Made by a program: the position numbers and the translations under genes | Notes under the pieces: generated by a model | The model's database searches: none | Told to the model about the DNA's origin: nothing | The model's input: only the letters and a program-made list of their open reading frames with translations | Shown: positions 15,216 through 23,117 of the stretch, one piece after another | Layout of the letters: the number at the start of each line of letters is the position of its first letter | Numbering within the stretch: position 1 is the stretch's first letter | Source: Bilophila wadsworthia ATCC 49260 | GTDB taxonomy: Bacteria > Desulfobacterota > Desulfovibrionia > Desulfovibrionales > Desulfovibrionaceae | Length of the DNA: 64,000 nucleotides | Assembly (NCBI RefSeq): GCF_000701705.1 | Contig: NZ_JNJP01000004.1 | Coordinates: 1 to 64,000, forward strand | Direction of reading: 5' to 3'

Positions 15216-15564
15216 ATGTTTCCAGCCCTACAACGCTTTTTTGAGGCGGTAGAATGCAGAACGCAGGCCGAATTGGCGGAGTTCTTGGGGATAAAACAGT
15301 CGTCAATCTCGGATGCGAAGAAAAAAAACGATTCCTCCAGATTGGCTTCTCACTGCGCTGCGGAAAAAAGGAATCAGACCGGATTGGATACTCACCGGGC
15401 AAGGCGCCCGTATGCTGCAATCCTGCGATGGGATGGGAATGGTTGTCCCCCTGCATGTACCCATTTTGGAAATAAGGCCACCGGAGGAATGCACGATGGA
15501 AGAACTTATGGTGGAAATTTTTCGGCGTGCATCAAAAACTATCAACAAAAACAAACTGCATTAG
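15216..15564 (+). pseudogene. CI-repressor-type HTH gene with a +1 frameshift at an A8 tract
   Basis: The first frame from ATG 15216 encodes a phage-CI-type HTH: 'FFEAVECRTQAELAEFLGIKQSSISDAKKK'. The frame is then lost. The second frame continues the same domain exactly where the family would go on: 'IPPDWLLTALRKKGIRPDWILTGQG', then a short tail to 15564. The junction is eight A residues (15321-15328). Removing one A gives AKKK-TIPPDW, a seamless CI-repressor domain of about 115 residues. As sequenced, frame 0 runs into unrelated residues to 15614. It could be a true pseudogene, a phase-variable switch, a case of transcriptional slippage, or a sequencing error. Confidence 0.7.
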
Positions 15565-15586
15565 CTCCTTTATTGGTAAACAGAAA

Positions 15587-15625
15587 AAGGCCGGAACTCA
15601 TTTCTTGGCAATGAGTCCCGGCCTT
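15587..15625 (-). terminator. Terminator of the porin gene
   Basis: A 16-bp stem (AAGGCCGGAACTCATT with one mismatch in the other arm) and a 7-nt loop. On the minus strand it is followed by TTTTTC, 37 nt after the porin stop, so it ends porin transcription. Confidence 0.8.
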
Positions 15626-15661
15626 GCCTCGTTCCTGTGGAACAACTTCCACTAGAAAGGA

Positions 15662-17059
15662 TTAAAACGCGTAGTTCAAGTTCAGGCCGATCTTGTACGC
15701 GGTCTTGTCGACGCCGCTGAGCTTGCTCCCCCAAACATCCTTATCCAGATCGAGGCGGACAAAGCCCATTTCAGCCGCCAGCGTCAGGTTCTCGTAGATC
15801 TTGTACTGGGAATCGAAGTTGACTTCCCACGCATGGTCTTTCGTCGTCAGGTAGACGTTGCCGCTCTCGACGCCACCGACCGGGCCGGAAGTAACCATCC
15901 GGGTATTGTTCGTACCCGTATAGAAGCCCACCGCCAACGTATGGGTGAGATTTTCAAAGAACGAGATGTCGGCAAGGCGGGCGACCACGCCCCACGTGCC
16001 CGTGGGCGTATTGCTAAGCACAGCGCCGTCCGAAATCCCATAAGCGCCGTCCCAGCCAAGGGTCGTGGCACCCCAGCCGGGAGACAGCGTGGGCAGGCGT
16101 TCCGAGCCGTCCATCGTATCGGAATTGTCGCCGGAGCCGTACCAGGCGATGAGGCCGGGGGTCACGTAGTCGAGCTTGTACTCGGCAATACCGGAAAGCA
16201 GCCAGCCCTGCCGGGTCAGATCCTGCCCGTTGGCCGCCTTACCCCAGTCGGCCTTGCCGTAAGCGAAATCAAAGGCGAGGCGCAGCGGATCAAACGTCGT
16301 CAGCTCTCCGCCGATGCCAAGCCACCATGCCGGGTTGTTCGAATCCTTGGCCACGACGGAAACGCCGTCCTGCCCATAGGGAAGCAGGCCGACGATCAGG
16401 GATTCGCCGTTCTCGCCCACTTCATTCAGGCTGTTCTTGCCGAGATTGCCGTACATGCCCCACGGGTTGAGCTGCCAGCCTTCCCCGGTCAACGGGACGC
16501 TCAGGCCCACAAAGTCCATCGCGTTGCCCACGCCGCGGTCAATCGTGGTGTTGTCGTTTTCCGCACGCATCCAGAACAGGGACATCCCGGCCATATCATT
16601 GAACTGATAGGACAGGGTGATGCCCGCGCCGTCCGAGTCGTCGCTCCCCATGATGGGATCGCCCGCCACGAAGTTCGGCAGGCTGAACGGCTGCAAGCCC
16701 ATGCGGACGCGCAGATCCGTCTGGGGCACAACCCAATCCACGTACGAGTACCGGACTTCGACGACCTTGCCGTCCGTTCCGAGCGCGCCGCCTTCACTGC
16801 TGTTGCCCCAATTGGTGTCCCCGACTTCAAAGAACACCGTACCCTTCAGGGATTCGGACGCGATGATGTCCACCTGCGTGCGCAAGCGCTGGCGGGCATG
16901 GAACAGATCGTCGGCCTTTTCCTTGGCGAAGCCGATATTGTTCCATTCGGTGTTGAAATCCCATTCTCCCGAAACCTTGATGTCGGCGGCCTGCGCACCC
17001 TTGTGCGCCGCGCCGAAAACAAGCCCTGCTGCCAAAAGAAGGACGGCTACTTTTTTCAT
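15662..17059 (-). CDS. Outer-membrane porin, Desulfovibrio type
   Basis: A 465-residue outer-membrane beta-barrel. A signal peptide (MKKVAVLLLAAGLVFGA, cleavage near AQA-AD, residue 24) is followed by alternating hydrophobic/aromatic strands. The C-terminus 'KIGLNLNYAF' ends in Phe, as required for BAM-mediated insertion. The N-terminal block 'IKVSGEWDFNTEWNNIGF' and 'ARQRLRTQVDIIASESLKGTVFFEVGD' are recognisable from the homotrimeric porins of Desulfovibrionaceae. The start was set at the ATG at 17059, with CAGGAAG upstream; the longer ORF to 17170 would place the signal peptide internally. It is a single gene, probably highly expressed. Confidence 0.92.
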   Translation of the reverse strand: MKKVAVLLLAAGLVFGAAHKGAQAADIKVSGEWDFNTEWNNIGFAKEKADDLFHARQRLRTQVDIIASESLKGTVFFEVGDTNWGNSSEGGALGTDGKVVEVRYSYVDWVVPQTDLRVRMGLQPFSLPNFVAGDPIMGSDDSDGAGITLSYQFNDMAGMSLFWMRAENDNTTIDRGVGNAMDFVGLSVPLTGEGWQLNPWGMYGNLGKNSLNEVGENGESLIVGLLPYGQDGVSVVAKDSNNPAWWLGIGGELTTFDPLRLAFDFAYGKADWGKAANGQDLTRQGWLLSGIAEYKLDYVTPGLIAWYGSGDNSDTMDGSERLPTLSPGWGATTLGWDGAYGISDGAVLSNTPTGTWGVVARLADISFFENLTHTLAVGFYTGTNNTRMVTSGPVGGVESGNVYLTTKDHAWEVNFDSQYKIYENLTLAAEMGFVRLDLDKDVWGSKLSGVDKTAYKIGLNLNYAF

Positions 17060-17218
17060 GCTGCTTCCTGAATTGAGTCTTTGAGGTTCACGGAAAGGGC
17101 CGATGGCCCGTTTATGGCTGACCGCCCCCCGGGATGAAGACGCAAGGCATGGCCTCGGCTTGCGGAACACCGTCGCCAGCTGAGCGTTCCCGAGAGCGGA
17201 AGATCCCGTCTTGGACGG

Positions 17219-17662
17219 CTAGAGAGCCTTTCTATAGGTATAGAGATGGGCGAGGTTGAAGAGGAGGAACAGCCCTCCCGCCACGACATGCCCGCGTTCC
17301 CGTCCGGCAAGGCCGAAGGCGAGGGACGCGCCGAGCGTCGCCAACATGCCCCGGTTCGTGAACCGGATGGCCCTGGCCCGGTCGAAGCGCCGCTTCCGGG
17401 GTGCCGCCGCCTCATCTTGGGCGGAGGCGAAATCCGCCCACTGCCCGGCAAGGGCCAACAAGTCCTCCCGGCTGATCTGATCCGGATCGTATTCCAGCAG
17501 CAGGGACCCGGTACGGCTGTTCACCGTCACGCGCAATATTCCCGGCAGTGAGGCCAGAAATCCGCGGACCTGTTCGGCGTCCTCCGCCCGTTTCAAGGAA
17601 GGATGGCGCAGGCGCACCCGCCCATCCACAAAACTCGTGATGCACGATTCGATTTCGCTCAT
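17219..17662 (-). CDS. HMA-like protein with membrane tail
   Basis: A 147-residue protein. Residues 1-75 resemble the ferredoxin-like HMA fold ('GRVRLRHPSLKRAEDAEQVRGFLASLPGILRVTVNSRTGSLLLEYD' in pattern) but lack the CxxC metal ligands. A second part (about 100-140) has one or two hydrophobic segments. The same fold opens the ATPase encoded just upstream, whose stop overlaps this start by ATGA. It is therefore probably a small accessory of that pump, perhaps docking or regulating it. Function unproven. Confidence 0.65.
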   Translation of the reverse strand: MSEIESCITSFVDGRVRLRHPSLKRAEDAEQVRGFLASLPGILRVTVNSRTGSLLLEYDPDQISREDLLALAGQWADFASAQDEAAAPRKRRFDRARAIRFTNRGMLATLGASLAFGLAGRERGHVVAGGLFLLFNLAHLYTYRKAL

Positions 17663-19761
17663 GCCGAGACCTCCTCAAGTTGGGGTTCCGCGCCCGCTTT
17701 GAGCATCGGACGCATGGCGTTGAGGGACACGCCCACCGTCGTCAGATTGTGCAGGAGCGCCGAGGGCCCCGGCTGAAGGAAACCGGCCAACCCGGACGCG
17801 AGGAATACGGTATTCAGGGTCATGATCAGGCCGAAGTCAGTCCGGATGCGCCGCATGGCGGCCTTACTCAGATCGACGGCGGTGACGAGGCCGTCAAGAC
17901 GGCATTCCGTCAGCACCACGTCCGCCACTTCCCGAGCCAGATCCGCACCGTCGCTCAGGGTCACCCCCACGTCGGCGGCGGACAGAGCCGGAGAGTCGTT
18001 GATCCCGTCGCCGAGCATGGCCACCGTGTGGCCTTCCGCCTGAAGACTGCGGATGACCTCCGCCTTGTCCGTAGGCAATACCTGCGACCTGTACTCGCTG
18101 ATTCCCAACCGCTCGGCCACAGCGGCGGCCGTGCGTTCATCGTCCCCAGTGAGCATGACGACGCGGATTCCCCGCCCGAGCAGCTTGCGAATAACCGGAG
18201 CCGCCTCGGGACGCAACGGGTCTTCAATGGCAATGAGCCCGGCCAGTTTCCCGTCCACCGCCAGATAGAGGATCGAGCGGCCTTCGCGGGCCAGACGCTC
18301 GATGGCCTCCCGCATACCGTCCACCGGCACGCCTTCGTCGTGGTGGATATAATGACGGCTCCCAAACAGCACGCGCTTGCCGTGCAGGCGGGAGGCAATG
18401 CCGTGCGCCACCACATATTCGACTTCGGTATGTTCTTCCTGATGGTGCAAGCCTTCCTGCTCGGCCTTCCGAACGACGGCCCGGGCGACGGGATGCGGAA
18501 AATGCTCCTCAAGACAGGCCGCGGTCCTCAGGATGTCGTCCCGCTCGTAGCCTTCGCCGGGGATCACCTCCGCAACGCGCGGACGGGATTCCGTAAGGGT
18601 CCCGGTCTTGTCGAAAACCACGGCGTCAGCCGCCGCCAGCGATTCGAGGAACCGCCCGCCCTTGACGAGGACGCCGCGCCCCACCCCTTCCTTCATGGCG
18701 GCAAGCACCGCCAGAGGGGTGGAAAGTTTCAGCGCGCACGAATAGTCGACGAGAAGGACGGAAGCGGCGCGGGCGGGATTGCGGGTGACCAGCCAGACAA
18801 GCCCGGCCAGCAGAAAGCTGAACGGCACCACCGCATCGGCAAGCCGTTCGGCCTTGCCCTGCACTCCGGCCTTGAGCGCTTCGGAATCCTCGATGAACCG
18901 GACAATCTGCCGGAGGCGCGTGCCGTCGCCCACGCCCGTGGGCCGGATGGCGATCTCGCCCTCCTCAACCACAGTCCCGGCGTATACCGACGAACCGGGA
19001 GAGCGCAGGACACCGAGCGGTTCTCCGGTCATGGAAGCCTGATTGACGGAGGCTTCGCCTTCCGCCACCACGCCGTCCACCGGAATGGCGGACCCCGTGC
19101 GGACAATGACCAGATCGTCTTCGCTCAGTTCGCTGATGGCGACATGCATCTCCCGGCCTTCGCGCCGCACCCAGACGGTATCGACGTCAAGCGCGAGGCT
19201 CTGGGCGAGGGTGTCCAGCGACTTCTTGCGCGTCCACGCTTCGAGCGCTTCACCGAAACCGAGCAGCAGAGTCAGCAGGCGTGCCGTTTTGAAGTCACGG
19301 CGCAACAGGGAAATGCCGATGGCGGCGGCATCAAGGACATCCACACTGAGGCGCCCACGGCACAACGCCGCAACCCCTTTGAGGATAAAGGGAACGGAGG
19401 CCGCCACCGCCGTGGCCACCCTGACGAGAACCGGCATGAACGGCCGGACAAAGATATAGCGGAGAAAAGGCCCCCAACTCGGCCTTCCGGCTGGCTCGGG
19501 GAGGTTTTCGCCGCACACGGCGACATCCCCGGAAGGCTGTTCCGAAGCGGCCACCGCCAGCAACAGGAACGCGGCCCGCTTGGCTTCGTCGTTGGCATAC
19601 AAGAGGAGCACACTCCCCGTACGGGGATTGACGCGCACCCCTTCGATGCCCCCGACGGCGTCAAGCCTGTCCGCAAGGACTTGCGCCTTGCGGAGGCTGA
19701 AACCGTACCGGGCGCGCAGGCGGACCCGTCCCGGCACGTCATGGACAATAAAAAACAGCAT
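17659..19761 (-). CDS. P1B-type metal-translocating ATPase (CtpC-like, no CPC motif)
   Basis: A 700-residue inner-membrane metal pump. An N-terminal HMA-like domain lacking CxxC (residues 1-75) is followed by membrane helices. The actuator loop has 'TGEPLG', the phosphorylation site is 'DKTGTLTES', the HP motif is 'FPHPVARAV' and the hinge is 'GDGINDSPALSAADVG'. The transport site in helix 6 reads 'DYSCALKLSTP' instead of the CPC of copper pumps. The SCAL(K)-type site is the pattern I associate with CtpC-like manganese/iron exporters. Placement after feoAB supports Fe2+/Mn2+ homeostasis. The start at 19761 has AAAGGAAC upstream. Confidence 0.85.
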   Translation of the reverse strand: MLFFIVHDVPGRVRLRARYGFSLRKAQVLADRLDAVGGIEGVRVNPRTGSVLLLYANDEAKRAAFLLLAVAASEQPSGDVAVCGENLPEPAGRPSWGPFLRYIFVRPFMPVLVRVATAVAASVPFILKGVAALCRGRLSVDVLDAAAIGISLLRRDFKTARLLTLLLGFGEALEAWTRKKSLDTLAQSLALDVDTVWVRREGREMHVAISELSEDDLVIVRTGSAIPVDGVVAEGEASVNQASMTGEPLGVLRSPGSSVYAGTVVEEGEIAIRPTGVGDGTRLRQIVRFIEDSEALKAGVQGKAERLADAVVPFSFLLAGLVWLVTRNPARAASVLLVDYSCALKLSTPLAVLAAMKEGVGRGVLVKGGRFLESLAAADAVVFDKTGTLTESRPRVAEVIPGEGYERDDILRTAACLEEHFPHPVARAVVRKAEQEGLHHQEEHTEVEYVVAHGIASRLHGKRVLFGSRHYIHHDEGVPVDGMREAIERLAREGRSILYLAVDGKLAGLIAIEDPLRPEAAPVIRKLLGRGIRVVMLTGDDERTAAAVAERLGISEYRSQVLPTDKAEVIRSLQAEGHTVAMLGDGINDSPALSAADVGVTLSDGADLAREVADVVLTECRLDGLVTAVDLSKAAMRRIRTDFGLIMTLNTVFLASGLAGFLQPGPSALLHNLTTVGVSLNAMRPMLKAGAEPQLEEVSA

Positions 19762-19943
19762 GGGAGTTCCTTTTTGGAGGAAAGGCGGGAAGGACCGCCC
19801 GCCTTCCGGGAGCGGCACGAGGCCGTCCCGGAGGCGTAAGAAAGGGGAGCGTTCAGGCTTCCGAAGGGGCTTCTCCCTCTTTCGAGGGAAAACGAAAGCC
19901 TACCGGAAACATCGGCTAAACGCTCGCGGGGAACACCGGAGGA

Positions 19944-20192
19944 CTAGGCCTCTTCCTTCGCTTCCCGGCGCTGTTCCGCCGCGTGGCGGGCTTCGGCCAC
20001 CATGTCGTCCATGTTTTCCTTCACGGTTTCCACTTTGGCGAGCACAGCGTCCTTGACGTCCATGCCACGGCTCAACAAATCAGCGGCCATCGGCTTCAGG
20101 TCAAGCTTGCCCTTGCTCACCGCCACCGCGCCGATTGCACCAAGCGCCAAGCCGCCAAGGAAAAACAGGCCGTACTTCATGTTCTCGTTCAT
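19944..20192 (-). CDS. Small membrane-anchored protein, YtxH-like
   Basis: An 82-residue protein with a single N-terminal membrane helix (GLFFLGGLALGAIGAVAVSKG, about residues 8-28) and an amphipathic charged tail rich in Ala, Glu and Lys. It looks like the DUF1490/YtxH-type small proteins often found beside P1B metal ATPases. AAGGAG lies 7 nt before the ATG. It is 55 nt after feoB and 183 nt before the ATPase, so it is probably in the same transcript. It may assist the pump; this is inference. Confidence 0.65.
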   Translation of the reverse strand: MNENMKYGLFFLGGLALGAIGAVAVSKGKLDLKPMAADLLSRGMDVKDAVLAKVETVKENMDDMVAEARHAAEQRREAKEEA

Positions 20193-20246
20193 GTCATTCT
20201 CCTTCGATGTGGAATTTCATTATCAATTAAAAGTGAAAAAAGAAGC

Positions 20247-22493
20247 CTACAAAGCCATGCAGATTCTATAGGCTGCCGCCGCCACACCGTACGCAAACAC
20301 GGTGTTGAATATCATGCTGAACGCAACCCAACCCCAGCTGCCCGCCTCCTGACGGATGACCACGAGGGCCACGAAGCACGGGGAGTACAGCAGCACGAAG
20401 AGCATGAGGGACAACGCCGTCGCCTTGTTCCAGTTCGGGTCCTGTGCGAGGCGTTCCGCCAGCGACGTCGCTTCTTCAGGATCCTGCTCGCCAAGCGAAT
20501 AGGCCGTGCCGAGCGTGGAAACAATGGCTTCCTTGGCCGCTATGCCGCCAATCAGAGCCACGTCCGTGCGCCAATCGAAGCCCACGGGCTTGGTCAGGGG
20601 TTCGATGGCCATGCCGAGACGTCCGGCCCAAGAATGCTGCAAGGATTCTTCAGCGAGGGTCGCCTGTACGGCGGCCAGCTCTTCCTCCAGCGGAGTGCGG
20701 GCTTCATCCCCTTCGGGCAAGGCGTCCACCTTCTCCTGCAAGGCGGCGATCTGCGTTTCCAGCGGCGCGGCCTGCTCAGGATCCAGCGTCGGGAAGGTCA
20801 TGCTCGCCCAGATCAGGATGGACACGGCAACAAGCACGGTCCCGGCCTTTTTGAGATACATCCATGTGCGTTCCCAGCAGTGCGTGACCACGCTGCGCAG
20901 GGTGGGGACGCGGTACGGGGGCAATTCCATGACGAACGGGGTGGATTCGCCGCGGATGATGGTCGAGCGCATGAGGCGCGCCATGAGAAGCGCGGCGGCC
21001 CAACCGGCCAACGTCAGCAGGAACATGGTACGGGCGGGGTTTTCGGGGAAGAACACGCCCACCAGCAGCAGAAACACGGGGAGTTTGGCTCCGCACGCCA
21101 TATAAGGAAGCGTGAGCAGGGTCGCCAGCTTTTCCTTGGGACTGCGCAAGGTCCGGGTGGCCATGACGCCGGGGATGGCACAGCCGCCCGCGATACCGCC
21201 CGCGATGATGAACGGCATGACGGAAGCCCCGTGCAGGCCGAAGGCGCGGAACACGCGGTCAAGCATGTAGGCCATACGGGCCATGTAGCCGAAGTCTTCA
21301 AGAATCGCGACCAGCGTAAACATGATGATGATAAGCGGCACGAAGCTCATGACGCCGCCGAGGCCGTCGATGACGCCGCTGACGATGAGCGACTTGAGGA
21401 AGCCGTCGGGCATCAGGGCGCTTACGGTCTCGCCAAGCCAGCCGAAGCCGTCTTCGACCCATCCCTGTGGGTATGCGCCGATCACGAAGGTCAGCTGGAA
21501 CATGGCGTACAGCACGCCGAGCATGATAAGAGGGCCGAACAGCGTGTTGGTCAGCACCTTATCCAGCTTGTCGGACAGCTCAAGGCGGTCCTTGGCCGAT
21601 TCGCGCCGGACGGCCCCGCTGCGCAGCACACCACGGATAAAGCCGTAACGGTAGTCGGCGATGATGGCTTCGGGCGACGTTTGCAAGGTATCCCGAAGAT
21701 GGTCGGCCACGGTTTCCCGGTCGGCGCGCAGCTGCGCGGCCACATCGGGCATACGTTCCACCTGCCTCAGGATTTCGGAATCGTTTTCCAGCACCTTCAG
21801 GGCAATCCAGCGGGCGGGATAGCGATCCGTCAACAGCCCTTTCTCGGCAAGGAGCCGTTCCATCTTGGTGAGGACCGGATCGAGATCCGGGCCATAGGAA
21901 ATGTTCAGCGGAGCGCTCCCCCGGCGGCCAAAGGCGACGGCTTCGCGCAGAGCGTCCTTGAGGCCTTCGCCGGAACGCGCCACGGTCGCCACAACGGGAA
22001 TGCCGAGCTGTTTGCCCAGCTCCTTCGTATCCACCTGAATGCCCGCTTTCCGGGCTTCATCCATCATATTGCAGGCCAGCACGACCGGCAGGCCCATCTC
22101 CATGATCTGGACGGTGAGGAACAGGTTGCGCTCAAGCGCGGAGGTGTCCACCAGATCCACGACCGCCATCGGCTTTTCCTCGGCCTTTTCGGGCGCGAGC
22201 ACGGCACGGGTGACGATTTCCTCCTGCGAGTACGCCGTCAGGGAATACGTGCCGGGAAGGTCCACCATGAGGACCTCAACGCCGTCGATGGAGACGTAGC
22301 CTTCCTTCTTGTCGACGGTGACGCCGGGATAATTCCCGACATGCTGATGGGTTCCGGTATATTCGTTGAACGCCGTGGTTTTCCCGCAGTTCGGGTTCCC
22401 CGCCAGCGCAATGCGGACCTCTTTCAACGCGATGTGCTTCGCCTCGCTGCCGTCCTGGCGGCAGTGCGGGCAATCGGCATGGGCCTGGCTCAT
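20247..22493 (-). CDS. feoB: Ferrous iron transporter FeoB
   Basis: A 748-residue GTP-dependent Fe2+ importer of the inner membrane. The N-terminal G domain has G1 'GNPNCGKTTAFN' (about residues 32-43), 'VGNYPGVTVDKKEG', G3 'DLPGTYSL' and G4 'NMMD'. The membrane part contains the two Gate motifs ('MPFIIAGGIAGGCAIPGVMA', 'TLLTLPYMACGAKLPVF') with Cys lining the path. A short Cys/His-containing N-terminal extension (CPHCRQDG) precedes the G domain. FeoA lies upstream with a 4-nt ATGA overlap. Confidence 0.96.
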   Translation of the reverse strand: MSQAHADCPHCRQDGSEAKHIALKEVRIALAGNPNCGKTTAFNEYTGTHQHVGNYPGVTVDKKEGYVSIDGVEVLMVDLPGTYSLTAYSQEEIVTRAVLAPEKAEEKPMAVVDLVDTSALERNLFLTVQIMEMGLPVVLACNMMDEARKAGIQVDTKELGKQLGIPVVATVARSGEGLKDALREAVAFGRRGSAPLNISYGPDLDPVLTKMERLLAEKGLLTDRYPARWIALKVLENDSEILRQVERMPDVAAQLRADRETVADHLRDTLQTSPEAIIADYRYGFIRGVLRSGAVRRESAKDRLELSDKLDKVLTNTLFGPLIMLGVLYAMFQLTFVIGAYPQGWVEDGFGWLGETVSALMPDGFLKSLIVSGVIDGLGGVMSFVPLIIIMFTLVAILEDFGYMARMAYMLDRVFRAFGLHGASVMPFIIAGGIAGGCAIPGVMATRTLRSPKEKLATLLTLPYMACGAKLPVFLLLVGVFFPENPARTMFLLTLAGWAAALLMARLMRSTIIRGESTPFVMELPPYRVPTLRSVVTHCWERTWMYLKKAGTVLVAVSILIWASMTFPTLDPEQAAPLETQIAALQEKVDALPEGDEARTPLEEELAAVQATLAEESLQHSWAGRLGMAIEPLTKPVGFDWRTDVALIGGIAAKEAIVSTLGTAYSLGEQDPEEATSLAERLAQDPNWNKATALSLMLFVLLYSPCFVALVVIRQEAGSWGWVAFSMIFNTVFAYGVAAAAYRICMAL

Positions 22494-22723
22494 GCGACCT
22501 CCACAGTGATGTAATCGGCTTCGCGGTTCCGCAGGGCCAGCGTGACCCCGAAAAGCCGCAGTGCAACCGGGTCACGCAGCGGGGCGCGGCCCACAATTTC
22601 CACATCCGTACCGGGGATGAGCCCCATGTCGCGGATACGCCGCCCGAGCTCGCCATCGGCATCCACGCTGATGATGCTGCCCTTCTGCCCCACCTGCATC
22701 TGGCGCAAACCTATCCTCCGCAT
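22490..22723 (-). CDS. feoA: FeoA, SH3-like accessory of FeoB
   Basis: A 77-residue SH3-fold cytosolic protein needed for FeoB activity. It shows 'GQKGSIISVDADGELGRRIRDMGLIPGTDVEIVGRAPLRDPVALRL' in pattern, the complete FeoA domain. The ATG at 22723 has GGAGG 6 nt upstream; the longer ORF from a TTG at 22735 would put the ribosome site inside the gene. It is the first gene of the feo operon. Confidence 0.95.
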   Translation of the reverse strand: MRRIGLRQMQVGQKGSIISVDADGELGRRIRDMGLIPGTDVEIVGRAPLRDPVALRLFGVTLALRNREADYITVEVA

Positions 22724-23117
22724 ACAGTCCTCCAAATTGATTTTGATTTTCTTTATTAAGAAAACCTGACGACACTCTACTTCACCACCGCATGCAGTTT
22801 GCTGCGTGCGTTACGGTTTTCCCATGGGGCGCTTCAACAAAGCTCCGTACACTCTGACACAAGCCCTCCCGGAACGGGTGAAAGATGCCATTATTGAAAA
22901 GTATTGTCAATATAAGTGAGAAAATCTTTCAATTACAGCATCTGTATTCGCCTATCGCGTACGATTTCCGTGTGTTAGAAACCGATGAAATGTTACTTTC
23001 CCAACCTGAACAACACGGCGTGAGCCGTTCTGGGAAAAAAAGCTCAAAGATTGACTCATCAAACTTTATTTGACAAATACTCACTTTTGACCTACTCCCC
23101 GGCTCTGGGGGGAATCC
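22724..23117. promoter_or_regulatory. Divergent feoAB / MATE-dtxR control region with candidate Fur sites
   Basis: About 390 bases without a gene. A 7-bp inverted repeat TTTTCTT-TATT-AAGAAAA (22747-22764) lies 24 nt upstream of feoA. Two imperfect 7-1-7 sites, TGAAAAGTATTGTCA (22895-22909) and TGAGAAAATCTTTCA (22917-22931), have centres 22 bp apart, two helical turns. Each matches its own mirror at 5 of 7 positions. They are candidate Fur (or DtxR-type) sites. Confidence 0.45.

Noticed and set aside
17680..19839. A 719-codon plus-strand ORF over the P-type ATPase
   Set aside because: It mirrors the ATPase gene, has His/Arg/Gly-rich shadow composition and no motif.
19983..22514. An 843-codon plus-strand ORF over feoB
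   Set aside because: It is antisense to feoB, which has full motifs and a ribosome site. Long antisense frames are common in high-GC DNA.
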